Source of the DNA: an uncultured Clostridiaceae bacterium
GTDB lineage: Bacteria > Bacillota > Clostridia > TANB77 > CAG-508
DNA: 32,618 bases
Assembly (NCBI GenBank): GCA_905198755.1
Contig: CAJKDR010000002.1
Coordinates: 1 to 32,618 of the forward strand
Reading direction: 5' to 3'
Shown here one piece after another: positions 24,713 to 32,618 of this stretch. The notes beneath the pieces are model-generated. The model was not told the DNA's origin. It made no database searches and worked only from the letters and a program-made list of their open reading frames with translations. The position numbers were made by a program, and so were the translations under genes. Position 1 is the stretch's first letter. The number at the start of each line of letters is the position of its first letter.

Positions 24713-26797
24713 GTGTCTGAAAGAAAAGTTTCATTAGAAAAAACAAGAAATATAGGAATAGTTGCTCACATCGATGCTGGAAAAACAACAACAACAGAAA
24801 GAATATTATTCTATACAGGAAAAACACATAAAATAGGAGAAGTTCACGATGGTGGAGCTACAATGGACTGGATGGAACAAGAACAAGAAAGAGGAATAAC
24901 AATTACATCTGCTGCAACAACATGTTTCTGGCATGATCATAGAATTAATATAATTGATACTCCAGGTCACGTTGACTTTACAGTAGAAGTTCAAAGATCT
25001 CTTAAAGTTCTAGACGGTGCTGTTACAGTATTAGCAGCTAAAGGTGGAGTTCAACCACAAACAGAGACAGTTTGGAGACAAGCAGATAAATATAGTGTTC
25101 CAAGAATGGTATATGTTAATAAAATGGATATCACTGGAGCAAACTTTATGCTTTGTGTTGATCAATTAAAAAATAGATTAAAAGCAAATGCGGTTCCAGT
25201 ACAATTACCTATAGGAGCTGAAGATAATTTTAAAGGTATAGTTGATTTAATTAAAATGAGAGCATTCATCCATAAAGATGATTTAGGAAAAGAGATTGAA
25301 GAAACAGATATCCCAGAAGATTTAAAAGCACAAGCAGAAGAATATAGAGCAGCAATGATAGAAGCAGCTTGTGATCAAGATGAAGAATTAATGATGAAAT
25401 ACCTAGAAGGTGAAGAACTAACAGAAGAAGAAATCAAAAAAGGTTTAAGAATAGGTACTATAAACAACAAAATAGTTCCTGTAACATGTGGTTCTTCATA
25501 CAAAAATAAAGGTGTTCAAGAATTATTAAACGCAATAATTGATTACATGCCATCTCCAATTGATATACCACATATCAAAGGAGAAACAATGGATGGAGAA
25601 GAAACAGAAGCAAAAACATCTGATTCAGAACCATTTGCTGCATTAGCATTTAAAATTGCAACAGATCCATTCGTAGGAAAATTATGTTTCTTTAGAGTTT
25701 ACTCAGGAACATTAGAATCTGGATCAACAATTTTAAACTCTAGTAAAGGTAAAAAAGAAAGAATAGGAAGAATACTTCAAATGCATGCTAACCACAGAGA
25801 AGACATAGATAAAGTTTTCGCTGGAGACATAGCAGCAGCTGTAGGTATGAAGGATGTTACAACAGGAAATACTTTATGTGATCCTAACCATCCAATAATC
25901 CTAGAATCAATGGAATTCCCAGAGCCTGTTATCGATATAGCTATCGAACCAAAGGATAAGGCAGCTCAAGAAAAAATGGGTATAGCTTTAGCAAAACTTG
26001 CTGAAGAAGATCCAACATTCAGAGCTTACACAAATCAAGAAACAGGTCAAACAATTATAGCTGGTATGGGTGAATTACACTTAGATATAATTGTTGATAG
26101 ATTAAAAAGAGAATTCAAAGTAGAATGTAATGTAGGTAAACCACAAGTTGCTTACAAAGAAACAATAAAAGAAAAAGTAAAAGTAGAAGGAAAATTCATT
26201 CGTCAATCTGGTGGACGTGGACAATATGGTCATGTTTGGTTAGAACTAGAACCATTAGAACCAGGTACAGGAATACAATTTGAAAGTAAAATTGTTGGTG
26301 GTGTAGTTCCAAAAGAATACATCAAACCAGTTGAAGAAGGAATTAGAGAAGCAGCTGAAGGTGGAGTTTTAGCTGGATACCCAGTAATAGACTTCAAAGC
26401 AACATTAGTTGATGGTTCTTACCATGAAGTTGACTCTTCAGAAATGGCCTTCAAAATTGCAGGTTCTATGGCATTCAAAGATGGATGTAAAAAAGCAAAA
26501 GCTGTTATATTAGAACCAATAATGAAAGTTGAAATAACAGTTCCAGAAGAATACATGGGAGATGTTATAGGAGATGTAAACTCTAGACGTGGAAGAATGG
26601 AAGGAATGGAAGCAGATGATGGAATGCAAGAAATAAGAGCATTCATACCATTATCAGAAATGTTTGGTTATGCTACAGACTTACGTTCAAAAACACAAGG
26701 TAGAGGAACATACTCTATGGAACCATCTCATTATGAAGAAGTTCCAAAATCAGTATTTGAAGCAATAGTAGCTTCTAGAACTAAGAAAGAAGACTAA
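24713..26797 (+). CDS. fusA: Elongation factor G
   Basis: This 694-residue GTPase drives ribosomal translocation and, with RRF, recycling. GTPase motifs are AHIDAGKT (18-25), RGITI, DTPGHVDF and NKMD. Domain IV contains GGRGQYGHVWLE, and domain V follows to the end. The length is typical. It starts with GTG, with AAGGAGG at 24698-24704. It is the third gene of the str operon. Codons are more balanced (GTT, GCT), as expected for a highly expressed gene. Confidence 0.98.
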   Translation: MSERKVSLEKTRNIGIVAHIDAGKTTTTERILFYTGKTHKIGEVHDGGATMDWMEQEQERGITITSAATTCFWHDHRINIIDTPGHVDFTVEVQRSLKVLDGAVTVLAAKGGVQPQTETVWRQADKYSVPRMVYVNKMDITGANFMLCVDQLKNRLKANAVPVQLPIGAEDNFKGIVDLIKMRAFIHKDDLGKEIEETDIPEDLKAQAEEYRAAMIEAACDQDEELMMKYLEGEELTEEEIKKGLRIGTINNKIVPVTCGSSYKNKGVQELLNAIIDYMPSPIDIPHIKGETMDGEETEAKTSDSEPFAALAFKIATDPFVGKLCFFRVYSGTLESGSTILNSSKGKKERIGRILQMHANHREDIDKVFAGDIAAAVGMKDVTTGNTLCDPNHPIILESMEFPEPVIDIAIEPKDKAAQEKMGIALAKLAEEDPTFRAYTNQETGQTIIAGMGELHLDIIVDRLKREFKVECNVGKPQVAYKETIKEKVKVEGKFIRQSGGRGQYGHVWLELEPLEPGTGIQFESKIVGGVVPKEYIKPVEEGIREAAEGGVLAGYPVIDFKATLVDGSYHEVDSSEMAFKIAGSMAFKDGCKKAKAVILEPIMKVEITVPEEYMGDVIGDVNSRRGRMEGMEADDGMQEIRAFIPLSEMFGYATDLRSKTQGRGTYSMEPSHYEEVPKSVFEAIVASRTKKED

Positions 26798-26798
26798 G

Positions 26799-26843
26799 CT
26801 TAAAACGATTTAAAAGCAATATACTGCTTTTACTTCGTTTAAG
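26799..26843 (+). other. Two-part hairpin in the fusA-tuf gap
   Basis: TAAAAGCA (26811-26818) pairs with TGCTTTTA (26825-26832). It is enclosed by CTTAAAACGA (26799-26808) with TTCGTTTAAG (26834-26843), with one bulge. The tail is A/T-rich without a clear T-run. A further stem, AAACATT/AATGTTT (26923-26945), lies closer to tuf. A poor promoter-like pair, TTGCAA (26882) and TATAAA (26903) with a 15-base gap, could give tuf extra transcripts. Confidence 0.5.
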
Positions 26844-26982
26844 ATTATATTAATATTTTATTACAAAATATTAAAATTCTATTGCAAAAATAGCAAACAT
26901 AGTATAAAATACAGTTGCTAATAAACATTTACGTCATTAATGTTTTAAGAATATATATAAAAATTAAAGGAGGAATTCAAAA

Positions 26983-28185
26983 ATGGCAAAAGCTAAATTT
27001 GAAAGAACAAAACCACACGTTAATATCGGTACAATTGGTCACGTAGACCACGGAAAAACAACAACAACAGCCGCTATTACAAAATATTTATCATTATTAG
27101 GAAAAGCTAAATTCGAAGCTTATGATGAAATCGATGGAGCTCCAGAAGAAAAAGCAAGAGGAATCACAATCAACACAGCTCACGTTGAATATGAAACAGA
27201 AAAAAGACACTATGCACACGTTGACTGTCCAGGACATGCTGACTATGTTAAAAACATGATCACAGGTGCTGCTCAAATGGATGGTGCTATATTAGTTGTT
27301 TCTGCAGCTGATGGACCAATGCCTCAAACAAGAGAACATATCCTACTTGCAAGACAAGTTGGCGTTAAATATATAGTTGTATATTTAAACAAATGTGATA
27401 TGGTTGACGATCCAGAATTATTAGAATTAGTTGAAATGGAAGTTAGAGACTTATTATCAAGCTATGATTTCCCTGGAGATGAAATACCAGTAATAAAAGG
27501 ATCTTCATTAAAAGTATTAGAATCAACAGAAACAGATCCTAATGCAGAAGTATATGCTCCAATAAAAGAATTAATGGACGCTGTAGATTCATATATACCA
27601 ACACCATCAAGACCAGTTGATGAACCATTCTTAATGCCAGTTGAAGACGTATTCACTATCACAGGTAGAGGAACAGTTGCAACAGGTAGAGTAGAAAGAG
27701 GTATGGTAAAATTACAAGACGAAGTTGAAATAGTAGGTTTAAAACCTGAATCTTCAAAAACTGTAGTAACAGGTGTTGAAATGTTCAGAAAATTATTAGA
27801 CCAAGCTGAAGCTGGAGATAACATTGGTGTATTATTAAGAGGTGTTGATAGAAAAGACATCGAAAGAGGTCAAGTTTTAGCAAAACCAGGAACAATACAT
27901 CCACATACAAAATTCAAAGCTGAAGTTTATGTATTAACTAAAGAAGAAGGTGGAAGACATACACCATTCTTTAACGGATACAGACCACAATTCTACTTCA
28001 GAACAACAGACGTTACAGGTGTTATAGAGTTACCTGCAGGAACAGAAATGGTAATGCCAGGAGATAACATCTCAATGACTATCGAATTAATCACACCAAT
28101 CGCTATAGAAAAAGGATTAAGATTCGCTATACGTGAAGGTGGTAGAACAGTTGGTTCTGGTATAGTATCAGAAATAATTGAATAA
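26983..28185 (+). CDS. tuf: Elongation factor Tu
   Basis: This 400-residue GTPase brings aminoacyl-tRNA to the ribosome. Motifs are GHVDHGKT (19-26), RGITINTAHVEY, DCPGHADYVKNM and NKCD, followed by domains II and III ending RFAIREGGRTVGSGIVS. AAAGGAGG at 26966-26973 is the ribosome binding site. It is the last gene of the str operon and ends in a strong terminator. Confidence 0.99.
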   Translation: MAKAKFERTKPHVNIGTIGHVDHGKTTTTAAITKYLSLLGKAKFEAYDEIDGAPEEKARGITINTAHVEYETEKRHYAHVDCPGHADYVKNMITGAAQMDGAILVVSAADGPMPQTREHILLARQVGVKYIVVYLNKCDMVDDPELLELVEMEVRDLLSSYDFPGDEIPVIKGSSLKVLESTETDPNAEVYAPIKELMDAVDSYIPTPSRPVDEPFLMPVEDVFTITGRGTVATGRVERGMVKLQDEVEIVGLKPESSKTVVTGVEMFRKLLDQAEAGDNIGVLLRGVDRKDIERGQVLAKPGTIHPHTKFKAEVYVLTKEEGGRHTPFFNGYRPQFYFRTTDVTGVIELPAGTEMVMPGDNISMTIELITPIAIEKGLRFAIREGGRTVGSGIVSEIIE

Positions 28186-28196
28186 TAATAAACAAT

Positions 28197-28225
28197 AAAA
28201 AGAATTCCTTAGGGAATTCTTTTTT
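28197..28225 (+). terminator. Intrinsic terminator of the str operon
   Basis: AAAAAGAATTCC (28197-28208) pairs with GGAATTCTTTTT (28213-28224) over a TTAG loop, with a T-run from 28220 to 28225. Confidence 0.92.
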
Positions 28226-28242
28226 GTTTTATTCGAAAACTA

Positions 28243-28271
28243 TTGATTTTTTTAGGAATAAATAATAAAAT
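28243..28271 (+). promoter_or_regulatory. Promoter of plsX
   Basis: TTGATT at 28243-28248 and TAAAAT at 28266-28271 are separated by 17 bases. Downstream, TAGTACTAA near 28301 resembles half of a FapR operator but has no matching second half. Confidence 0.6.
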
Positions 28272-28327
28272 ATATGAATAATAAATGTACAGTAAGATAA
28301 TAGTACTAAAACAGGAGGAAATAAAAA

Positions 28328-29362
28328 ATGAACATTTTAGTAGACGCAATGGGAGGAGACAATGCGCCAGATGCTGTAATTAAGGGCGCAGTAAAGGCGG
28401 TAAATGAAGTCGAATCAAACATAATATTAATAGGGGATACAGATGTAATAAATAAAAAAGTAAAAGAATTTTATGGAAAAAATAAAATAGAAGATATATC
28501 ACCTAAATTTAGCATATATCACACAACAGAAATTATAACAATGGAAGATAAACCAACAGATGCAATAAAACATAAAAAAGATTCATCAATGGTAGTTGGA
28601 TTTAGACTATTAAAAGAAGGTAAAGGTGATGTATTTATATCAGCAGGAAATTCAGGAGCATTACTTACAGGAGCTACATTATTAATAGGAAGAATAAAAG
28701 GTATAGATAGACCAGCAATGGCACCAATGCTTCCAGCATACAAGAAAAGGCTAATGCTTATAGATGCAGGGGCAAATACAAACTGTAAACCAATTAATTT
28801 AGTTCAATTTGCACAAATGGCTACAATATATTTAAAGAATACATATGGAGTAGAAAAACCAGCAATAGGCTTATTAAATATAGGAACAGAACCAACAAAA
28901 GGTAATGAATTAATAAAAGAAACATATCAAATATTATCTACTGAGTCAGAAAAGTTAGGAATAAATTTTGTAGGTAATGTTGAAGGAAGAGATGCATTCA
29001 CTGGAAAGATAGATGCAATAGTATGTGATGGATTTACTGGTAATGTATTCTTAAAAACAATAGAGGGATTTGGAAAATTTATAAAACGTTCATTAACAGA
29101 AAATTTAAAGAAATCTGTATTATCAACTATAGCAGCAATACCTGCATTACCAGGAATAAGAAGATTCTCAAAAACAGTTGATTATAAAGAATATGGTGGA
29201 GCATTATTTTTAGGAGTAAAAAAACCAGTAGTAAAAGCACATGGAAGTAGTGATGAAAAATTATTTCATTATACAATAAAACAAGCTGAAGACTTTGCAA
29301 AAAATAAATCTGTTGATATGATGATAGAGCAATTTTCAAATATAGAAACATATAAAAGGTAA
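28328..29362 (+). CDS. plsX: Phosphate acyltransferase PlsX
   Basis: This 344-residue peripheral membrane enzyme makes acyl-phosphate from acyl-ACP, the first step in the PlsX/PlsY route to phosphatidic acid. The start VDAMGGDNAP and the segments FISAGNSGALL, LIDAGANTNCKP, LLNIGTEPTKGNEL and 'DAIVCDGFTGNVFLK' are diagnostic. The length is typical. AGGAGG at 28313-28318 precedes the ATG. The acyl carrier protein gene acpP follows, its usual partner. FapR, which often precedes plsX in Firmicutes, is absent here. Confidence 0.97.
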   Translation: MNILVDAMGGDNAPDAVIKGAVKAVNEVESNIILIGDTDVINKKVKEFYGKNKIEDISPKFSIYHTTEIITMEDKPTDAIKHKKDSSMVVGFRLLKEGKGDVFISAGNSGALLTGATLLIGRIKGIDRPAMAPMLPAYKKRLMLIDAGANTNCKPINLVQFAQMATIYLKNTYGVEKPAIGLLNIGTEPTKGNELIKETYQILSTESEKLGINFVGNVEGRDAFTGKIDAIVCDGFTGNVFLKTIEGFGKFIKRSLTENLKKSVLSTIAAIPALPGIRRFSKTVDYKEYGGALFLGVKKPVVKAHGSSDEKLFHYTIKQAEDFAKNKSVDMMIEQFSNIETYKR

Positions 29363-29386
29363 ATTGCAAAAAAAACGAAAATTCGC

Positions 29387-29415
29387 TTGACAAATATATA
29401 TACTTATAATATAAC
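29387..29415 (+). promoter_or_regulatory. Promoter of acpP
   Basis: TTGACA at 29387-29392 and TATAAC at 29410-29415 are separated by 17 bases. The TTG of this -35 box opens an in-frame extension of acpP and is not a real start. Confidence 0.75.
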
Positions 29416-29458
29416 AATTATGGAAAAACGTAACAATAAACAAGGAGGTGAACTTAAA

Positions 29459-29698
29459 ATGAGTTCAGAAGAAGTATTTGATAAAATTAAGGAAATAATA
29501 GTAGAACAACTTGGTGTTGCAGAAAATTCTGTAACAGAGGAAGCATCTTTTATAGATGATCTAGGAGCTGATTCTTTAGATATAGTAGAATTAATAATGG
29601 CTTTAGAGGAAGAATTTGATATAGAAATTCCAGATACAGACGCAGAAAAAATAGTTACTGTAGGAGATGTAGTAGATTATATAAAAGATAATGTATAA
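29459..29698 (+). CDS. acpP: Acyl carrier protein
   Basis: This 79-residue acidic helical protein carries fatty-acyl chains on a phosphopantetheine arm. S39 in GADSLDIVELIM is the attachment serine. The start at ATG 29459 follows AAGGAGGTG (29442-29450) by eight bases. A longer frame from TTG 29387 would begin in the -35 box. It can be read from its own promoter or with plsX. The usual next gene rnc is not here but at 8445. Confidence 0.97.
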   Translation: MSSEEVFDKIKEIIVEQLGVAENSVTEEASFIDDLGADSLDIVELIMALEEEFDIEIPDTDAEKIVTVGDVVDYIKDNV

Positions 29699-29710
29699 AA
29701 GAAAAAGTTA

Positions 29711-29756
29711 AAAATAAAAAATCTTAATGATGAAAATCATTAAGATTTTTTATTTT
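29711..29756. terminator. Bidirectional terminator between acpP and the minus-strand operon
   Basis: A perfect 20-bp stem (29711-29730 with 29737-29756) has a TGAAAA loop, is A/T-rich at the base, and reads as T-rich after the core on both strands. It ends both acpP and the convergent gene at 29787-30254. Confidence 0.9.
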
Positions 29757-29786
29757 ATAGAAAATTATAATAAACTATATCATTTA

Positions 29787-30254
29787 TTATATATGTTGAA
29801 AGATAGTAACAACACTACCTGTAGCAGTTAAAATAATACAACCAGCAGTAAGAACGCCTAAAACCAATGGTAACCATGCCTTCTTCAAAGGAACATGTAG
29901 AAAGTTAGCTATTAATGAGCCAACCCATGCACCAGTACCAGGCAATGGAATTGCAACAAATAAATATAGACCTAAAGCAGTAAAGTTTTGTAAACGTTCA
30001 CTTTCTTCAATATGTTTTGTTGCTTTATTACTCGCCCAATCAATTATTTTTTTAAAAAATTTAAATCTTCCTAAAAAATCAAATATTGGACCTATATACT
30101 TTACTATAAAATATATGGGAATTATATTTCCTATAAATCCAACAATAAAAGCTTCGAAATAACTAAGTCCCATACCTACACCAACAGGAATAGCTCCTCT
30201 AATCTCAATAATTGGACACATTCCAAGTAAAAAAGTAACTAAATATTTTAACAT
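29787..30254 (-). CDS. Small multidrug-export family membrane protein (PF06695 type)
   Basis: This 155-residue protein has about four hydrophobic segments. The start CPIIEIRGAIPVGVGMG and the middle segment AIPLPGTGAWVGSLIA are characteristic of the family named 'putative small multi-drug export protein'. Real transport activity of this family is poorly established. Twenty-eight bases separate it from the PBP gene on the same strand, so the two are probably co-transcribed. GGAGG (30263-30267, minus strand) is the ribosome binding site. Confidence 0.85.
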   Translation of the reverse strand: MLKYLVTFLLGMCPIIEIRGAIPVGVGMGLSYFEAFIVGFIGNIIPIYFIVKYIGPIFDFLGRFKFFKKIIDWASNKATKHIEESERLQNFTALGLYLFVAIPLPGTGAWVGSLIANFLHVPLKKAWLPLVLGVLTAGCIILTATGSVVTIFQHI

Positions 30255-30282
30255 AAGTAAAACCTCCTAATTATTATATCAT

Positions 30283-32496
30283 TTAATATGATAATGTAAC
30301 ATTTATAACTGTGCCTTCCTCGACAGAAGATCCTTTTTTTACACTTTGATTTACCACTAAACCACTGCCAGAAAAGTTGATATTTAATTTTTTATCCTTT
30401 AAAGTACTTTTAGCTTTAGCAAGGCTCATTCCAGATAAGTCTGGAACGGTTACAGATGTTCTAGTTGAATTATTCTCTGAGTATAACATAACGATAGAAT
30501 CTTTTGCAACAGTAGTCTTTGGCGAAGGAACTTGGGTTGAAACCAATGTAGAATTTTTATCACAATTTTCTGAAAGAGAAGTGATAAAACCAGCATTTTT
30601 AAGTATTTTTTCTGCTTCAGAAATTGTTTTGTTTGTAACATCTGGAACAGTTATTTTATTATCAGAAGAATTTACATTTGCCTCATCAGATGTAACTCCA
30701 AGATAAGGTAAAACTTCAGATAATATTTTTGAAACAATTGGTCCTGCAACTGTACTACCATGACTATCAGTTGTTGGAGTATTATATAAAACAACTAATA
30801 AAACTAATTGAGGATTTTCTGAAGGTGCTATTGCTACATAAGAAAGTGTATTACCATTTTTAGAACCTTTTTTTGCCTCAGATGTACCAGTTTTTCCAGC
30901 TATTGTATAACCTTTTACAGCACCCTTTTTTCCAGTACCATCAGTAACAACTGATTCCATCATTTTTATAACTGCTTGTGCAGTATCTTCAGAAACAACT
31001 TGTCTAACTTGATTTACTTCTGTATTTGAAACATCATTTGTAGATTTATTTATAGTTTTATCAACAATTTGAGGAGTTAATAAATTACCACTATTTGCTA
31101 AAGAAGAAACAGCTGTTATTAATTGAATAGGTGTTATTTCAAATCTCTGTCCAAATGACATTGTTGCAAGTTCAACTGGACCAATATTATCTTTATCAAA
31201 GAATATACTAGTACTTTCACCAGGTAAAGCAATTCCAGTTTTGGTAAATAATCCAAAAGCATCAAAATATTTGTAAAATGTATCTACCCCAATTCTCTTC
31301 CCTAATTGCATAAAAGCTGGATTACAAGAATTGGCTAATGCTTGAGTTAAAGTTTCGTATCCATGAGAAGATTTAGACCAACATCTAATTTTTGTACCAT
31401 CTGAAAATTCCTCATAACCTTTACATCTAAAATCTTTAGGAGTGCTAGTTTCAGCGATGTCTTCCTCTAATGCTATAGCAGAAACTAGAGTTTTGAAGGT
31501 TGAACCAGGTTCGTACAAATCAGAAACATTTTTATTTCTCCACATTTTATTTAAAACAGTAGATTTTTCAGTTGAACTAAGATTATCCCATTCTTTTTTT
31601 AGTTTGCTTGTATTTGGTTCAAAAGGTGTGTTTAAATTAAAAGTAGGGTATGTAGCCATTGATAGAATATCACCAGTTGATGGATTCATAGCTATTGCAC
31701 TTGCGGCTTCACATTGATTATCTTCAACTGCTTGGGAAATATATTTTTCAACGACAGATTGAATGTTAACATCAACTGTTAAATAAACATCGCTACCGTC
31801 TTGAGCTTCTACATATGTTTTATGATTATCAGAGATTTCACTATTGTTCAAATCTGTAGTAGTAATTATTTTACCAGAACGACCTGTTAAAATATTGTCA
31901 TAAGATGACTCTATACCAGCCAATCCTTGATTATCAGTTCCACAGAAACCAATAACTTGTGAAGCAAGTTCATTATATGGATAATATCTTTTTGTATCTT
32001 CATCTATATTAATACCAGTGGTAATTTTATTATCATTCATCCATTTCTGCAATTCATTAATCTTATCACTTTCTACTTTTTTTGCTATAGTCTCTACAGA
32101 AGAATTACTATTCAATTTATCTAATGTTTCATTATAATCTAATTCAAAAATATCAGATAATCCCTTAGCAATAAGTTCTTTTTTATCTTTATTTATTTTA
32201 GATGGATTAATTGAAACAGTATCAACATTTTCGCTTATAGCTAAAGCTTTACCGTTTAAATCATAAATAGTTCCTCTTTTGGGACTTATCACGGTACTAG
32301 AAGTTTGCTGTCTAGAAGCCTTTTCTTTTAAAGACGCACCATTAACAAATTGAATCCAAAATAAACGTATTATTAATAATAAAAATATAACAATACCAAA
32401 ACCAGCGAGTACTCTTAATTTCTTAGCAGCGATAGGTTTATCTGGTACTTTTTTTACTTTTCTATTTGTTTTTCTATAATTAACTTTTGTATTCAT
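30283..32496 (-). CDS. Class B penicillin-binding protein with two PASTA domains (SpoVD/FtsI type)
   Basis: This 737-residue membrane-anchored transpeptidase cross-links peptidoglycan outside the cell. A basic cytoplasmic start is followed by one transmembrane segment (about 29-49). The N-terminal dimerisation domain has SPKRGTIYDLNG at 71-82. The transpeptidase domain has S332-x-x-K335 (GSTFK), S390-C-N392 and K535-T-G. Two PASTA domains lie at about 614-675 and 681-737. This arrangement fits SpoVD (sporulation) or the division PBP FtsI/PBP2x. It is not in a division/cell-wall cluster here, so the sequence alone does not decide. The ribosome binding site is GGAGAT (32501-32506, minus strand). 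Confidence 0.92.
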   Translation of the reverse strand: MNTKVNYRKTNRKVKKVPDKPIAAKKLRVLAGFGIVIFLLLIIRLFWIQFVNGASLKEKASRQQTSSTVISPKRGTIYDLNGKALAISENVDTVSINPSKINKDKKELIAKGLSDIFELDYNETLDKLNSNSSVETIAKKVESDKINELQKWMNDNKITTGINIDEDTKRYYPYNELASQVIGFCGTDNQGLAGIESSYDNILTGRSGKIITTTDLNNSEISDNHKTYVEAQDGSDVYLTVDVNIQSVVEKYISQAVEDNQCEAASAIAMNPSTGDILSMATYPTFNLNTPFEPNTSKLKKEWDNLSSTEKSTVLNKMWRNKNVSDLYEPGSTFKTLVSAIALEEDIAETSTPKDFRCKGYEEFSDGTKIRCWSKSSHGYETLTQALANSCNPAFMQLGKRIGVDTFYKYFDAFGLFTKTGIALPGESTSIFFDKDNIGPVELATMSFGQRFEITPIQLITAVSSLANSGNLLTPQIVDKTINKSTNDVSNTEVNQVRQVVSEDTAQAVIKMMESVVTDGTGKKGAVKGYTIAGKTGTSEAKKGSKNGNTLSYVAIAPSENPQLVLLVVLYNTPTTDSHGSTVAGPIVSKILSEVLPYLGVTSDEANVNSSDNKITVPDVTNKTISEAEKILKNAGFITSLSENCDKNSTLVSTQVPSPKTTVAKDSIVMLYSENNSTRTSVTVPDLSGMSLAKAKSTLKDKKLNINFSGSGLVVNQSVKKGSSVEEGTVINVTLSY

Positions 32497-32531
32497 TTAT
32501 ATCTCCAAATAAATAATATATTTATGCAATA

Positions 32532-32560
32532 ATTTTATATTAAAATATAGGAAAAATCAA
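32532..32560 (-). promoter_or_regulatory. Promoter of the PBP operon
   Basis: On the minus strand, TTGATT (32555-32560) and TAAAAT (32532-32537) are separated by 17 bases, about 36 bases before the PBP start codon. The remaining bases up to 32618 show nothing else clear. Confidence 0.6.
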
Positions 32561-32618
32561 GAATAATCAATAAGAACATAAATTTTTTAATAAAGATCTA
32601 AGAAGTTTACATTCGAAA

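Noticed and set aside
28290..28310. Possible FapR operator before plsX (TAGTACTAA)
   Set aside because: Only one half-site is present. The second half expected at fixed spacing does not match, and no fapR gene is nearby.

Overview
The window is very AT-rich single-membrane bacterial DNA. Strong AGGAGG ribosome binding sites, consensus sigma-A promoters, an LPxTG surface protein, MinE next to MinD, YitT, a MazF of the Bacillus/Clostridium type and a GerS-like protein together point to Clostridia (Bacillota). Coding sequence favours ATA for Ile and AGA for Arg. The species cannot be named from the sequence. No tRNA, rRNA, CRISPR array, transposase or phage gene was seen.

Layout. (1) 1-8380 is a cell-surface locus. 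A 2430-residue secreted protein carries GLUG-like repeats, about ten Ig-like modules and a C-terminal dockerin-like pair of calcium loops. It is followed by a 241-residue secreted cohesin-like protein with an LPQTG sortase signal. Together they look like a two-part non-cellulosomal surface complex, with the giant protein docking non-covalently onto a wall-anchored cohesin. (2) 8390-11156 holds rnc, a radical SAM gene and a YitT-family gene, apparently one operon. (3) 11162-14882 holds ogg with its own consensus promoter, then minD, a minE with a long charged tail, and rodA. (4) 15021-17151 holds a dusB-type gene, a GerS/LolA-like membrane-anchored protein and mazF, ending at a 30-bp near-perfect inverted repeat. 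(5) 17235-21904 holds an HD-GYP gene on the minus strand and, divergently, smc. (6) 21919-23220 holds two divergent genes of unknown function; the smaller is clearly richer in G+C than its surroundings. (7) 23297-28225 is the str operon, rpsL-rpsG-fusA-tuf, with unusually long and hairpin-rich gaps. (8) 28243-29756 holds plsX and acpP. (9) 29787-32560 on the minus strand holds a class B penicillin-binding protein with two PASTA domains and a small membrane protein, probably co-transcribed.

Much of the window serves growth and division: cell-wall elongation (RodA, PBP), division-site placement (MinDE), chromosome organisation (SMC), phospholipid and fatty-acid entry (PlsX, ACP), RNA processing (RNase III) and translation (str genes). 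The genes that many Firmicutes keep together as plsX-acpP-rnc-(radical SAM)-smc are all present but split over about 20 kb, which suggests local rearrangement.

No intergenic stretch exceeds 300 bases. The longest are 23807-24063 (257), 23156-23392 (237) and 22111-22339 (229). Their contents are described under features.
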